DNA of 30,167 nucleotides from VGBK01 sp964354255 (GTDB lineage Bacteria > Actinomycetota > Acidimicrobiia > Spongiisociales > UBA11373). Shown here piece by piece: positions 23,278-30,167 of this stretch. Position 1 is the stretch's first letter. The number at the start of each line of letters is the position of its first letter. The stretch spans positions 1 through 30,167 of the forward strand of contig CAYGYX010000021.1 in assembly GCA_964354255.1 (NCBI GenBank), given 5' to 3'. The translations under genes and the position numbers were made by a program. The notes beneath the pieces are model-generated. The model ran no database searches. It worked only from the letters and a program-made list of their open reading frames with translations, and was not told where the DNA came from.

Positions 23278-23283
23278 CTGCCG

Positions 23284-24957
23284 GTGGCTCAGGACATCTA
23301 CGCGCTCTGCGATGCCCTTGTCGACGAAACGGCGGCTCTGTCGCCTTGCCTGGCGACCATGGTGGGCATCCGGGGCTACGACCACCTGTGGGACGACTTC
23401 AGCACCGAGGGGTACGAGGAGCAGCGCCGGGCGCTGGAGGGGCAGAGGGCCCGGGTGGGCGCGGCCGAAGTGGCCGCCGACCCTTGGGCGGCTCTCGCCG
23501 CCGAGGTGGCTGGGGCCGCCATCGGGGACGAGTTGACTCGCTTCGCGACCGACGAGCACCTGCGGGACTTGAACAACCTCGACTCCACCCTGCAGCACCT
23601 GCGCGACGTCTTCGACCACATGGGCAAGGGGAGCCGGGAGGAGTGGGAGGCGGTGGCCTCCCGCCTGGTGGGGCTGCCGGCGGCCGCCGACGCCTACCGG
23701 CGGCGCCTGGAGGACGGGCGGCGGCGGGGCCTGGCGGTGGCCCGGCGCCAGGCCGCCGAAGGGGTGCGCCAGGCGCGTCATGCCGCCGGCTCCGAGTCCA
23801 CCCTGTTGCGCCTGGCCGCGGAGTGGGAAGGGGCCGCGCTGGGGGATGAGGCTCTGAGGCGGCGGGTGGTGGAGGGGATCGCCGCGGCCCGCGCCGCCTT
23901 CGGTGCCCTGGCCGACTACCTGGAGGCCGACTACCTGCCGTCGGCTCGGGAGGAGGATGGGGTCGGTGAGGATCGGTACGGCCGGCTGGCCCGCCGCTTC
24001 CTCGGCTCGAGCCCCGACCTGCGCGCGACCTACGAATGGGGCTGGGCGGAGGTCGGTCGCCTTCTCCGCCGCATGCAGGAGACCGCCGCCGCCATCAGCC
24101 CCGGGGCGTCGCTGGCCGAGGTCCTCCATCTCCTGCAAGAAGACCCCGCCCGGGCCGCCGCCTCGCCCGCCGAGTTCCGCGACCTGATGCAGGCGCGTCA
24201 GGCGGCCGCCCTGTCCGAATTGCAGGGGGTCCACTTCGACGTCCCGGACCCCATTCGGCGCATCGAGGTGAAGCTGGCCCCTCCCGGCGGAGCGCTGGGC
24301 GCCTACTACGTGGGGCCCAGCGAGGACTTCACCCGGCCCGGGACGGTGTGGTTCGCCATCGGCGAGCAGCAGGTGATTCCGCTGTTCGACCAGGTGTCCA
24401 CCGCCTACCACGAGGGCTTCCCCGGCCACCACCTGCAGAACGGCATCCAGCTGGCCTCGGCGGCGCGCCTCAGCCGCTTCCAGAAGCTGCTGGTGTGGTA
24501 CCCGGGCAGCGGGGAGGGCTGGGCGCTCTACGCCGAGGACCTCATGGAGGAGCTCGGCTACCTGGAGAAGCCCGACTACCTGATGGGGAAGCTGGCGTCG
24601 GAGATGCTGCGAGCCTGCCGGGTGGTCATCGACATCGGCTCCCACCTGCGCCTGCCCATCCCCGGCGGCCAGCCGTTCCACCCCGGCGAGGAGTGGACCT
24701 TCGACGCCGGGGTCGAGATGCTCATCGATTACGCCGCCCAGAGCCCCGAGGTAGCCCGGTCGGAGATGACCCGCTACCTCGGGTGGCCCGGCCAGGCGAT
24801 CTCCTACAAGGTGGGCCAGCAGGCCATTCGCGACCTGCGCGCCGAGGCGCAGCGGCAGCACGGGCCCGGCTTCGACCGCAAGGCCTTCCACGCCCGGGTG
24901 CTGGAGATCGGCTCGGTGGGCCTCGACGTGCTGCGGCGCCACCTGGCCGGGTTCTGA
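23284..24957 (+). CDS. DUF885 family protein (putative metallopeptidase-like)
   Basis: A 557-residue soluble protein matching DUF885. The hallmark AYHEGFPGHHLQNG has HEGFPGHH at 376-383, resembling a zinc-binding helix. It is followed by the Gly-rich SGEGWALYAEDLMEELGYL, which also carries conserved acidic residues. Near the C-terminus, YLGWPGQAISYKVGQQAI is another conserved block. These features led others to suspect peptidase activity, but I know of no firm activity to assign. There is no signal peptide, although many relatives are secreted, so this copy looks cytosolic. It ends 15 bases before the esterase gene, whose Shine-Dalgarno follows directly, so the two genes are likely co-transcribed. 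Confidence 0.9.
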   Translation: MAQDIYALCDALVDETAALSPCLATMVGIRGYDHLWDDFSTEGYEEQRRALEGQRARVGAAEVAADPWAALAAEVAGAAIGDELTRFATDEHLRDLNNLDSTLQHLRDVFDHMGKGSREEWEAVASRLVGLPAAADAYRRRLEDGRRRGLAVARRQAAEGVRQARHAAGSESTLLRLAAEWEGAALGDEALRRRVVEGIAAARAAFGALADYLEADYLPSAREEDGVGEDRYGRLARRFLGSSPDLRATYEWGWAEVGRLLRRMQETAAAISPGASLAEVLHLLQEDPARAAASPAEFRDLMQARQAAALSELQGVHFDVPDPIRRIEVKLAPPGGALGAYYVGPSEDFTRPGTVWFAIGEQQVIPLFDQVSTAYHEGFPGHHLQNGIQLASAARLSRFQKLLVWYPGSGEGWALYAEDLMEELGYLEKPDYLMGKLASEMLRACRVVIDIGSHLRLPIPGGQPFHPGEEWTFDAGVEMLIDYAAQSPEVARSEMTRYLGWPGQAISYKVGQQAIRDLRAEAQRQHGPGFDRKAFHARVLEIGSVGLDVLRRHLAGF

Positions 24958-24960
24958 GCC

Positions 24961-24967
24961 GGAGGGG
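24961..24967 (+). promoter_or_regulatory. Shine-Dalgarno supporting a TTG start
   Basis: GGAGGGG lies 5 bases before TTG 24973. Later in-frame GTGs at 25018 and 25024 give a more compact signal peptide but have no Shine-Dalgarno. Confidence 0.5.
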
Positions 24968-24972
24968 CCGCC

Positions 24973-25950
24973 TTGGTCACAGGCAGTGTCGTCCGGAGCC
25001 AGCCAGCTGCCCCACCGGTGGCAGTGACCCGGCGCCGCCAGCCGGTCTTGGCCGTGCTAGCCGTGGCCGCCGTCCTGGTGGCGGCCTGCGGAGGGGGCGG
25101 GGGAGAAACCACGACCACCGCCCCCCCGACTACCGCGCAGCCAGTCGCCGCCCCACTGGTGGTCGAGGGCCCGGGTCGCTACGACGGTGAGGTGGTCTCG
25201 GGCGGCCTGCTGCGGCACTTCGTCCTGGTCGTCCCCGAGGCGGCGGCCCGCCCGGCCCCGCTGGTGATCGTGTTCCACGGCTTCATGGCGAGCCCCCGGG
25301 AGGTGGAGGAGCTCACCGGGATGAGCGCCCTGGCGGAGGAGGACCGCTTTGTGGTGGCCTACCCCGAGGGCTCCGGTCTGCCCCGCTCGTGGCGGGCCGA
25401 TCCTCGCCGGGGGGACCGGGACGTCCTGTTCACCCGGGACCTGGTGGCCCTGCTCGATGAAGCGGTCGACGTCGATCGAGGGCGTGTCTATGCCGCCGGC
25501 ATGTCGAACGGGGGTGGGATGGCGGCCCGCCTCGCCTGCGACGCCTCCGATCTGGTGGCGGCGGTGGGGGCCGTGGCGGCGGCGTACCCGACGGGCGACT
25601 GCTCACCCGGCCGGCCGGTGCCGGTGATCGCCTTCCACGGCACCGACGACCCGATCGTGCCCTACGAGGGATGGGCCCCCTTGTTGCCCGCCGTCGAGGA
25701 CTGGGCGACCGGGTGGGCCGGCCGCAACGGCTGCGGATCGGACCCGGGCACCGAGGCGCTTGCCGCCGACGTCACCGGCGTGCTCTGGGACGATTGCGAC
25801 GCCGGCGCCGAGGTCCTCCTATACACCGTGGCCGGCGGCCGCCACGGGTGGCCGGGCTCGGGCCGGGACACCGGCTGGGGAGCTTCCACGGACTCGGTGG
25901 ATGCCTCGGTGCTGCTGTGGGAGTTCTTCGCCGCCCATCCGATGCCCTGA
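24973..25950 (+). CDS. PHB-depolymerase/feruloyl-esterase-like lipoprotein
   Basis: A 325-residue exported alpha/beta hydrolase of the LpqC / esterase-PHB family. A hydrophobic signal ends in the lipobox LVAAC (Cys39 from the TTG start), then a short TTTTAPPTT linker. The oxyanion region is LVIVFHGFMAS. The nucleophile elbow is GMSNGG with Ser178, the acid is probably in FHGTDDPIVPY (Asp225/226), and the catalytic His is in AGGRHGWPG (His291). Cys residues near AACD...TGDC may form a disulfide. The likely substrates are esters of plant or polyester origin, outside the membrane. The start is ambiguous: TTG 24973 has the Shine-Dalgarno, but GTG 25024 would give a more usual signal peptide. Confidence 0.88.
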   Translation: MVTGSVVRSQPAAPPVAVTRRRQPVLAVLAVAAVLVAACGGGGGETTTTAPPTTAQPVAAPLVVEGPGRYDGEVVSGGLLRHFVLVVPEAAARPAPLVIVFHGFMASPREVEELTGMSALAEEDRFVVAYPEGSGLPRSWRADPRRGDRDVLFTRDLVALLDEAVDVDRGRVYAAGMSNGGGMAARLACDASDLVAAVGAVAAAYPTGDCSPGRPVPVIAFHGTDDPIVPYEGWAPLLPAVEDWATGWAGRNGCGSDPGTEALAADVTGVLWDDCDAGAEVLLYTVAGGRHGWPGSGRDTGWGASTDSVDASVLLWEFFAAHPMP

Positions 25951-26019
25951 ACCGTCGGTGGGCGAACGTCGCCGAGCGGCCGGGAGCGGGCGGCCCCCGA
26001 CCCGGGTGGGGTTGCCCCC

Positions 26020-26025
26020 TACACT
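26020..26025 (+). promoter_or_regulatory. Putative -10 element for the MBL-rph-rdgB operon
   Basis: TACACT lies 8 bases before GTG 26034, with no Shine-Dalgarno. A leaderless transcript would cover the three overlapping genes. Confidence 0.5.
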
Positions 26026-26033
26026 CGCCTGCT

Positions 26034-26779
26034 GTGAGGCTGCGGGTCCTTGGCTCCAACGGCACCTATCCCACCCCCGGCCGTCCCTGTTCGGGGTATC
26101 TGGTCGAGGCAGGGGACACCGTGGTGATGCTCGACGCCGGGCCGGGGACCGTCATGGCCCTGCAGGAGGCCGGCGGGGCCTCGAGGTTGTCGGCCCTGCT
26201 GGTCACGCACGCTCACCCCGACCACTGCGCGGATGTCTTCTCGCTGTTCAGCCTGCTGCGCCTGGGGCCCGCTCCGCGGGCGGGACTGCCCGCCTTCGGG
26301 CCCGAAGGCCTGGCCGCCGGGCTGGCCCGGTTCCTGGGGGCCGGCGAGGACCACTCCTTCCACTGGGTCTTCGACTGGCGCACGGTGGGGCGAGACGATC
26401 AGGTCTCGGTGGGCGACCTGGAGATCACCTTTGGCCTCGCCGACCATCAGGTGCCCACCCTGGCGGTCTCCTTCGCCCACGGTGGGCGGAGGCTGGTCTA
26501 CTCCGCCGACACCGGCTCGGGTGGTGATCTGCCGACCCTGGCCGCTGGAGCCGACCTGCTCCTCTGCGAAGCCACGTTCCAGGGTGAGCAGGGTGCCGCC
26601 GGTTGGCCGTACCACCTGTCCGCGGCCGGGGCCGGTGCTCTGGCTCGGGGGGCGGGGGCGGGCCGCCTCCTGGTGACGCACCTCGGCCCTATCTTGGAAC
26701 CAGAACGCTCCGTGGCCGAGGCCGCCGCCGTCTTCGGGGGCCCGGTGGAGTGGGCCGCCCCCGGCCTGGAGGTGGAGGT

Positions 26780-26783
<4 letters not shown>
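26034..26783 (+). CDS. MBL-fold hydrolase, Rv1339-like phosphodiesterase
   Basis: A 249-residue metallo-beta-lactamase-fold hydrolase. The metal site is THAHPDH (His59, His61, Asp63, His64), with YSADTG (Asp159) and THLG (His216) completing the set, as in RNase Z and cyclic-nucleotide phosphodiesterases. The N-terminus RLRVLGSNGTYPTPGRPCSGYLVEAG is typical of that group. Mycobacterial Rv1339, known as an atypical cAMP phosphodiesterase, is also directly upstream of the RNase PH and RdgB genes. The shared order supports orthology. No tRNA-processing exosite was recognised. GTG 26034 is preferred over an upstream open frame, which only shadows the preceding esterase gene. The gene overlaps rph by 4 bases (ATGA). 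Confidence 0.88.
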
Positions 26784-27483
<700 letters not shown>

Positions 27484-27484
<1 letters not shown>

Positions 27485-28071
27485 TGGGACTTCCCCGCCG
27501 GCTGGTGGTGGCCACCAAGAACCCCGACAAGGTGCGGGAGGTCCGGGCGGTGCTCGCCGCGGTCGCTCCCGAGGTCGAGGTCGTGGTGAGTGGGGATTGG
27601 CCCGATGTGGTGGAGACGGGCGCCACCCTCGAGGAGAACGCCCTGCTCAAGGCCCGGGCCGCGGCGGGGGCGACGGGGATGCCGGCGGTGGCCGACGACA
27701 CCGGCCTCGAGGTCGTTGCCCTCGGTGGGGGACCGGGCGTCCACACCGCCCGCTACGCCGGGCCCGACGGTGACTACGCCGCCAATCGGCGTGCCCTGCT
27801 GGCCGCTCTTCGCGAGACGGCCGATCGCCGGGCTCGCTTTCGCACCGTGGTCGCCCTGGCGGACCCCGGCGGGGACGCCATGACGGCGGAGGGAATGCTC
27901 GAGGGGCGCATAACCACGACAGAGCGCGGGGAAGGCGGCTTCGGCTACGACCCGGTCTTCGAGGTCGAGGGCCGGACGCTGGCCGAGATGGGCGAGGCGG
28001 AGAAGAACCGCATCAGCCACCGGGCGCGCGCCCTGCAGGTGCTGGTGGCGCGCTGCACCGCTGAGGGGTGA
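27484..28071 (+). CDS. rdgB: XTP/dITP diphosphatase (RdgB/HAM1 family)
   Basis: A 195-residue house-cleaning pyrophosphatase that hydrolyses deaminated purine nucleoside triphosphates (XTP, ITP, dITP) to monophosphates. The N-terminal substrate loop is VVATKNPDKVREV. The metal-binding part is VADDTGLEVVALGGGPGVHTARYAG, split here as ADDTGLEV (acidic pair) and PGVHTARYAG. GEGGFGYDPVF and the C-terminal ISHRARAL motif are present. Length is normal. The GTG at 27484 overlaps the last base of the rph stop, so the two are translationally coupled. The rph-rdgB pairing is common in Actinobacteria. Confidence 0.95.
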
Positions 28072-28124
28072 GGCGACCAGGGCCGGGCCGGCGGCCGCCT
28101 TGATGCATTTCGGGTGCCCCGCGG

Positions 28125-28130
28125 TAACCT
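28125..28130 (+). promoter_or_regulatory. Putative -10 element for the PKD-RTX-VanW gene
   Basis: TAACCT lies 11 bases before ATG 28142, giving a leader of about 4-5 bases. A TTGATG at 28100-28105 is a possible -35, but the 19-base spacer is long. No Shine-Dalgarno was seen. Confidence 0.4.
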
Positions 28131-28141
28131 CCCCACCTCTC

Positions 28142-30166
28142 ATGCGCCGATCTTTCCCCGCCCTGCTCGCCGCCTCCCTGGTGGCCGCTGCCCTCCTGGT
28201 CACCCAGGCCGCCGCGGGCGTCGATTCCCCCCTGACCCTGACCCCGCCTGCCGGCCTAGTCCTGGAGGGATCGCCGGCCCGGGTCACCGTCCGGTTCGAC
28301 GCCGCCGGCTCGGCCGGCCCCGAGCGGTTCAGCTTCGCCTGGGGGGAAGGGCCGATCTCCGTGGTGCCCGCCCCCGCCGGTCCTCCTTACACCATCATCG
28401 CGGCGCATACCTACGCCGACCAGGGCACCTACCCGGTGCGGGTACAGGTGACCGGGCCGGGCACCTCCCCGGTCAGTCGCGGGACTCAGGTGACGGTAGT
28501 CAACGCCCCCCCGGTGCTGGGCCCGTTGCCCGACACCCTCGCCCCTCTCCGCCAGCCGTTCCGGCTCTCGGTGTCCTTCACCGATCCCGGTTCGGCCGAC
28601 ACGCAGGAGGTGGTGGTGGACTGGGGCGACGGCGCGACCGACCGCCTGGAGGACGTCACCGGGGGGACTGCTTCGTTCACCCATCGGTACGCGGCCCGGA
28701 AGGCCTACATCGCGACGGTGAGGGTGGACGACGGGGACGGCGGGCGGGACACCGCCACCTTCCGGGTCGAAGTGGTGCTCGCCTGCGGAGGGCTGCCGGT
28801 GACCATCGACGCCGCGTCGGCCCCGCCCGGACCGGTGATGGGCACCGCGGGCCCCGACGTCATCCTGGGCACGCCCGGGCCGGACGTCATCTCGGGTGGA
28901 GGCGGCCGGGACGTCATCTGCGGCGGTGGGGGAGCCGACACGCTGGACGGCGGCCCCGGCGACGACACGCTGCTGGGGGGACCGGGGGCCGACACGCTGC
29001 TGGGCGGGCCGGGTCGGGACAGCCTCTACGGCGGCGGCGAGGCCGATCGCCTGGAGGGAGGCGAAGGGCCGGACGTGATCTATGGGGACGCCGGCGACGA
29101 CACCCTGGACGGAGGCCCCGGCAACGACGCCCTGGCCGGCGGCCCCGGCCGGGATGGGCTGCAGGGTGGCCCCGACGGCGACGTGCTGCATGGGGGCACC
29201 GGCGCCGATCGCCTCTACGGGGGTGACGGAGGGGACTTCCTCTTCCGCAGCGAGTACCCCAGCCTCGATCAGATGGACGGCGGGCTCGGCGAGAACCTGG
29301 TCGACACCGGCAAGCGAGGGACGGACGCCGCGGGCATCCGCCGCTACCTCACCGAGGCGGAGGCCCTCGCCTTCGAGGGGGCCTACCTGCTGGGCGAGTT
29401 CACCACCTACCACGACTGCTGCCAGGACCGGGTGGTGAACATCCAGCTGATGGCCGACACGATCACCGGGCACGTGGTCATGCCCGGCGAGACCTTCTCG
29501 GTCAATGCCACGGTGGGCCAGCGCACCGCCGCCAAGGGCTATCGCGCGGCTGGGGCCATCATCGGTGGTTACGTGCAGTGCTGCGGCTACGCCGACAACA
29601 TCGGTGGCGGCACCAGCCAGTTCGGGACCACCATCTACAACGCGGTCTTCTTCGCCGGCCTGGAGGACGTCGAGCACCAGCCTCACTCGCTGGACTTCGC
29701 CCGTTACCCCGATGGGCGGGAGGCCACCATGGGCTACCCGCGCCCCGATGTGGTGTTCCGCAACGACACCGACCACCCGGTGTTGATCACCACCCACCAC
29801 GCCGGCTTCCGGGGGACCAGCATCACCGTGAAGGTCTGGGGCGACAACGACGGCCGCCAGGTCACCGCCGGGGCGAGCGCCAGGCGCAACTTCTACAACA
29901 CCAGCCGGGTGGTGATCGAGACGGACACGGCGCTGTCCTGCGGCCAGTCCTACGTGAAGGTGGCCGCCCAGGCCGGGTACACCATCGACGTGTTCCGCTA
30001 CATCACCCATGGGGACGGCAGCCGCACCACCGAGAAGTGGACCTGGACCTACTCGGCGGGGCCTGAGGTGCGGCGGGTGGGTGTGTGCAGCTACCCCGGT
30101 GGGGGCGGCGACGACGACCCGGAGCCACCCAGCCCCGACCCGGGGGGAAGCGGGGTCCTTCCCTAG
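28142..30166 (+). CDS. Secreted PKD-RTX-VanW multidomain protein
   Basis: A 674-residue secreted protein, complete to TAG 30164-30166. The signal peptide (1-25) has a long Ala/Leu core and no lipobox Cys. Two PKD-like beta-sandwich modules follow (about 30-120 with HTYADQGTYPVRVQVT; 122-210 with VDWGDGATD and VRVDDGDGG). RTX nonapeptides fill 232-368 (GGxGxDxL type). A VanW-like domain (about 417-570) has FTTYHDCCQDRVVNIQL, VVMPGETFSVNATVGQRTAA and the core GGGTSQFGTTIYNAVFFAGL. A C-terminal strand-rich tail (about 575-650) resembles the G5-like end of VanW proteins. Two CysCys pairs (426-427, 480-481) flank the core. ATG 28142 gives the signal peptide directly, so the in-frame start at 28100 is less likely. 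It is probably a Ca-binding cell-surface protein. Confidence 0.9.
   Translation: MRRSFPALLAASLVAAALLVTQAAAGVDSPLTLTPPAGLVLEGSPARVTVRFDAAGSAGPERFSFAWGEGPISVVPAPAGPPYTIIAAHTYADQGTYPVRVQVTGPGTSPVSRGTQVTVVNAPPVLGPLPDTLAPLRQPFRLSVSFTDPGSADTQEVVVDWGDGATDRLEDVTGGTASFTHRYAARKAYIATVRVDDGDGGRDTATFRVEVVLACGGLPVTIDAASAPPGPVMGTAGPDVILGTPGPDVISGGGGRDVICGGGGADTLDGGPGDDTLLGGPGADTLLGGPGRDSLYGGGEADRLEGGEGPDVIYGDAGDDTLDGGPGNDALAGGPGRDGLQGGPDGDVLHGGTGADRLYGGDGGDFLFRSEYPSLDQMDGGLGENLVDTGKRGTDAAGIRRYLTEAEALAFEGAYLLGEFTTYHDCCQDRVVNIQLMADTITGHVVMPGETFSVNATVGQRTAAKGYRAAGAIIGGYVQCCGYADNIGGGTSQFGTTIYNAVFFAGLEDVEHQPHSLDFARYPDGREATMGYPRPDVVFRNDTDHPVLITTHHAGFRGTSITVKVWGDNDGRQVTAGASARRNFYNTSRVVIETDTALSCGQSYVKVAAQAGYTIDVFRYITHGDGSRTTEKWTWTYSAGPEVRRVGVCSYPGGGGDDDPEPPSPDPGGSGVLP
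28835..29245 (+). repeat. RTX calcium-binding nonapeptide repeats
   Basis: About 14 tandem 9-residue units of the GGxGxDxLxGG type (for example GGPGDDTLLGG, GGPGADTLLGG, GDAGDDTLDGG) form the coding array inside the PKD-RTX-VanW gene. The repeat encodes a Ca-binding parallel beta-roll. The DNA units are 27 bases, GC-rich and diverged, so it is not a CRISPR array. Confidence 0.92.
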
Positions 30167-30167
30167 G

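Noticed and set aside
23248..24942. 564-residue minus-strand open frame
   Set aside because: It is a shadow of the DUF885 gene with a His/Gln/Arg-rich composition. The plus-strand product carries the HEGFPGHH motif.
28835..29245. Repetitive DNA considered as a CRISPR array
   Set aside because: The 27-base periodic units have no constant-repeat/unique-spacer structure and encode RTX nonapeptides in frame.
28256..30010. 584-residue minus-strand open frame
   Set aside because: It is antisense to the PKD-RTX-VanW gene. Apparent repeats in it simply reflect the RTX repeats on the other strand.

Overview
This is a dense, high-GC actinobacterial chromosome segment. Intergenic gaps are almost all under 160 bases, GTG starts are common, and exported proteins carry Thr-rich linkers (TTTT runs) right after a lipobox or membrane anchor. 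Together with a metallo-beta-lactamase / RNase PH / RdgB run in the same order as in mycobacteria, this suggests Actinomycetota, most likely an Acidimicrobiia-like lineage. The class is inferred from style, not from a marker gene. No rRNA, tRNA, CRISPR array, insertion sequence or phage gene was seen. No gene-free stretch exceeds 300 bases.

Layout. 1-97 is the end of a membrane protein. 88-1629 (minus) is a LytR-CpsA-Psr wall-polymer ligase. 1771-6632 (plus) is a complete BMP-type (nucleoside-like) ABC importer: lipoprotein, double ATPase and two permeases, with a strong hairpin between the lipoprotein and ATPase genes; a small unknown gene follows. 7147-10608 (minus) encodes two lipoproteins: a DUF3160 protein and a protein that looks like a CapA-type phosphoesterase without its metal ligands, followed by FG-GAP-like motifs. 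10707-12594 (plus) pairs a DEDDh 3'-5' exonuclease with an unrecognised protein carrying a nucleotidyltransferase-like signature. 12604-19166 (minus) holds four sulfotransferase-family genes and a two-domain glycosyltransferase, read as a locus for a sulfated surface glycan or glycolipid.

19327-22299 holds a small membrane protein with glycine-pentapeptide repeats, an MFS transporter, and on the minus strand an apparent fusion of a peptidase-S51-like domain to a cysteinyl-tRNA-synthetase-like C-terminal tail. 22381-25950 (plus) holds an anchored Thr/Ser-rich protein, a DUF885 protein and a lipoprotein esterase. 26034-28071 (plus) is the tightly overlapped MBL-hydrolase / rph / rdgB operon for RNA 3'-end and nucleotide-pool maintenance. 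28142-30166 encodes a secreted PKD-RTX-VanW protein.

A signal that cuts across the window is a TAnnnT hexamer 6-9 bases upstream of many start codons that have no Shine-Dalgarno sequence. This is the layout expected for leaderless mRNAs. Other genes have the same hexamer further upstream, followed by a good Shine-Dalgarno. The pattern helps fix several starts. The candidates most worth following are the S51/CysRS-tail fusion, the CapA-like pseudoenzyme, the nucleotidyltransferase/exonuclease pair, the sulfotransferase cluster and the PKD-RTX-VanW protein.
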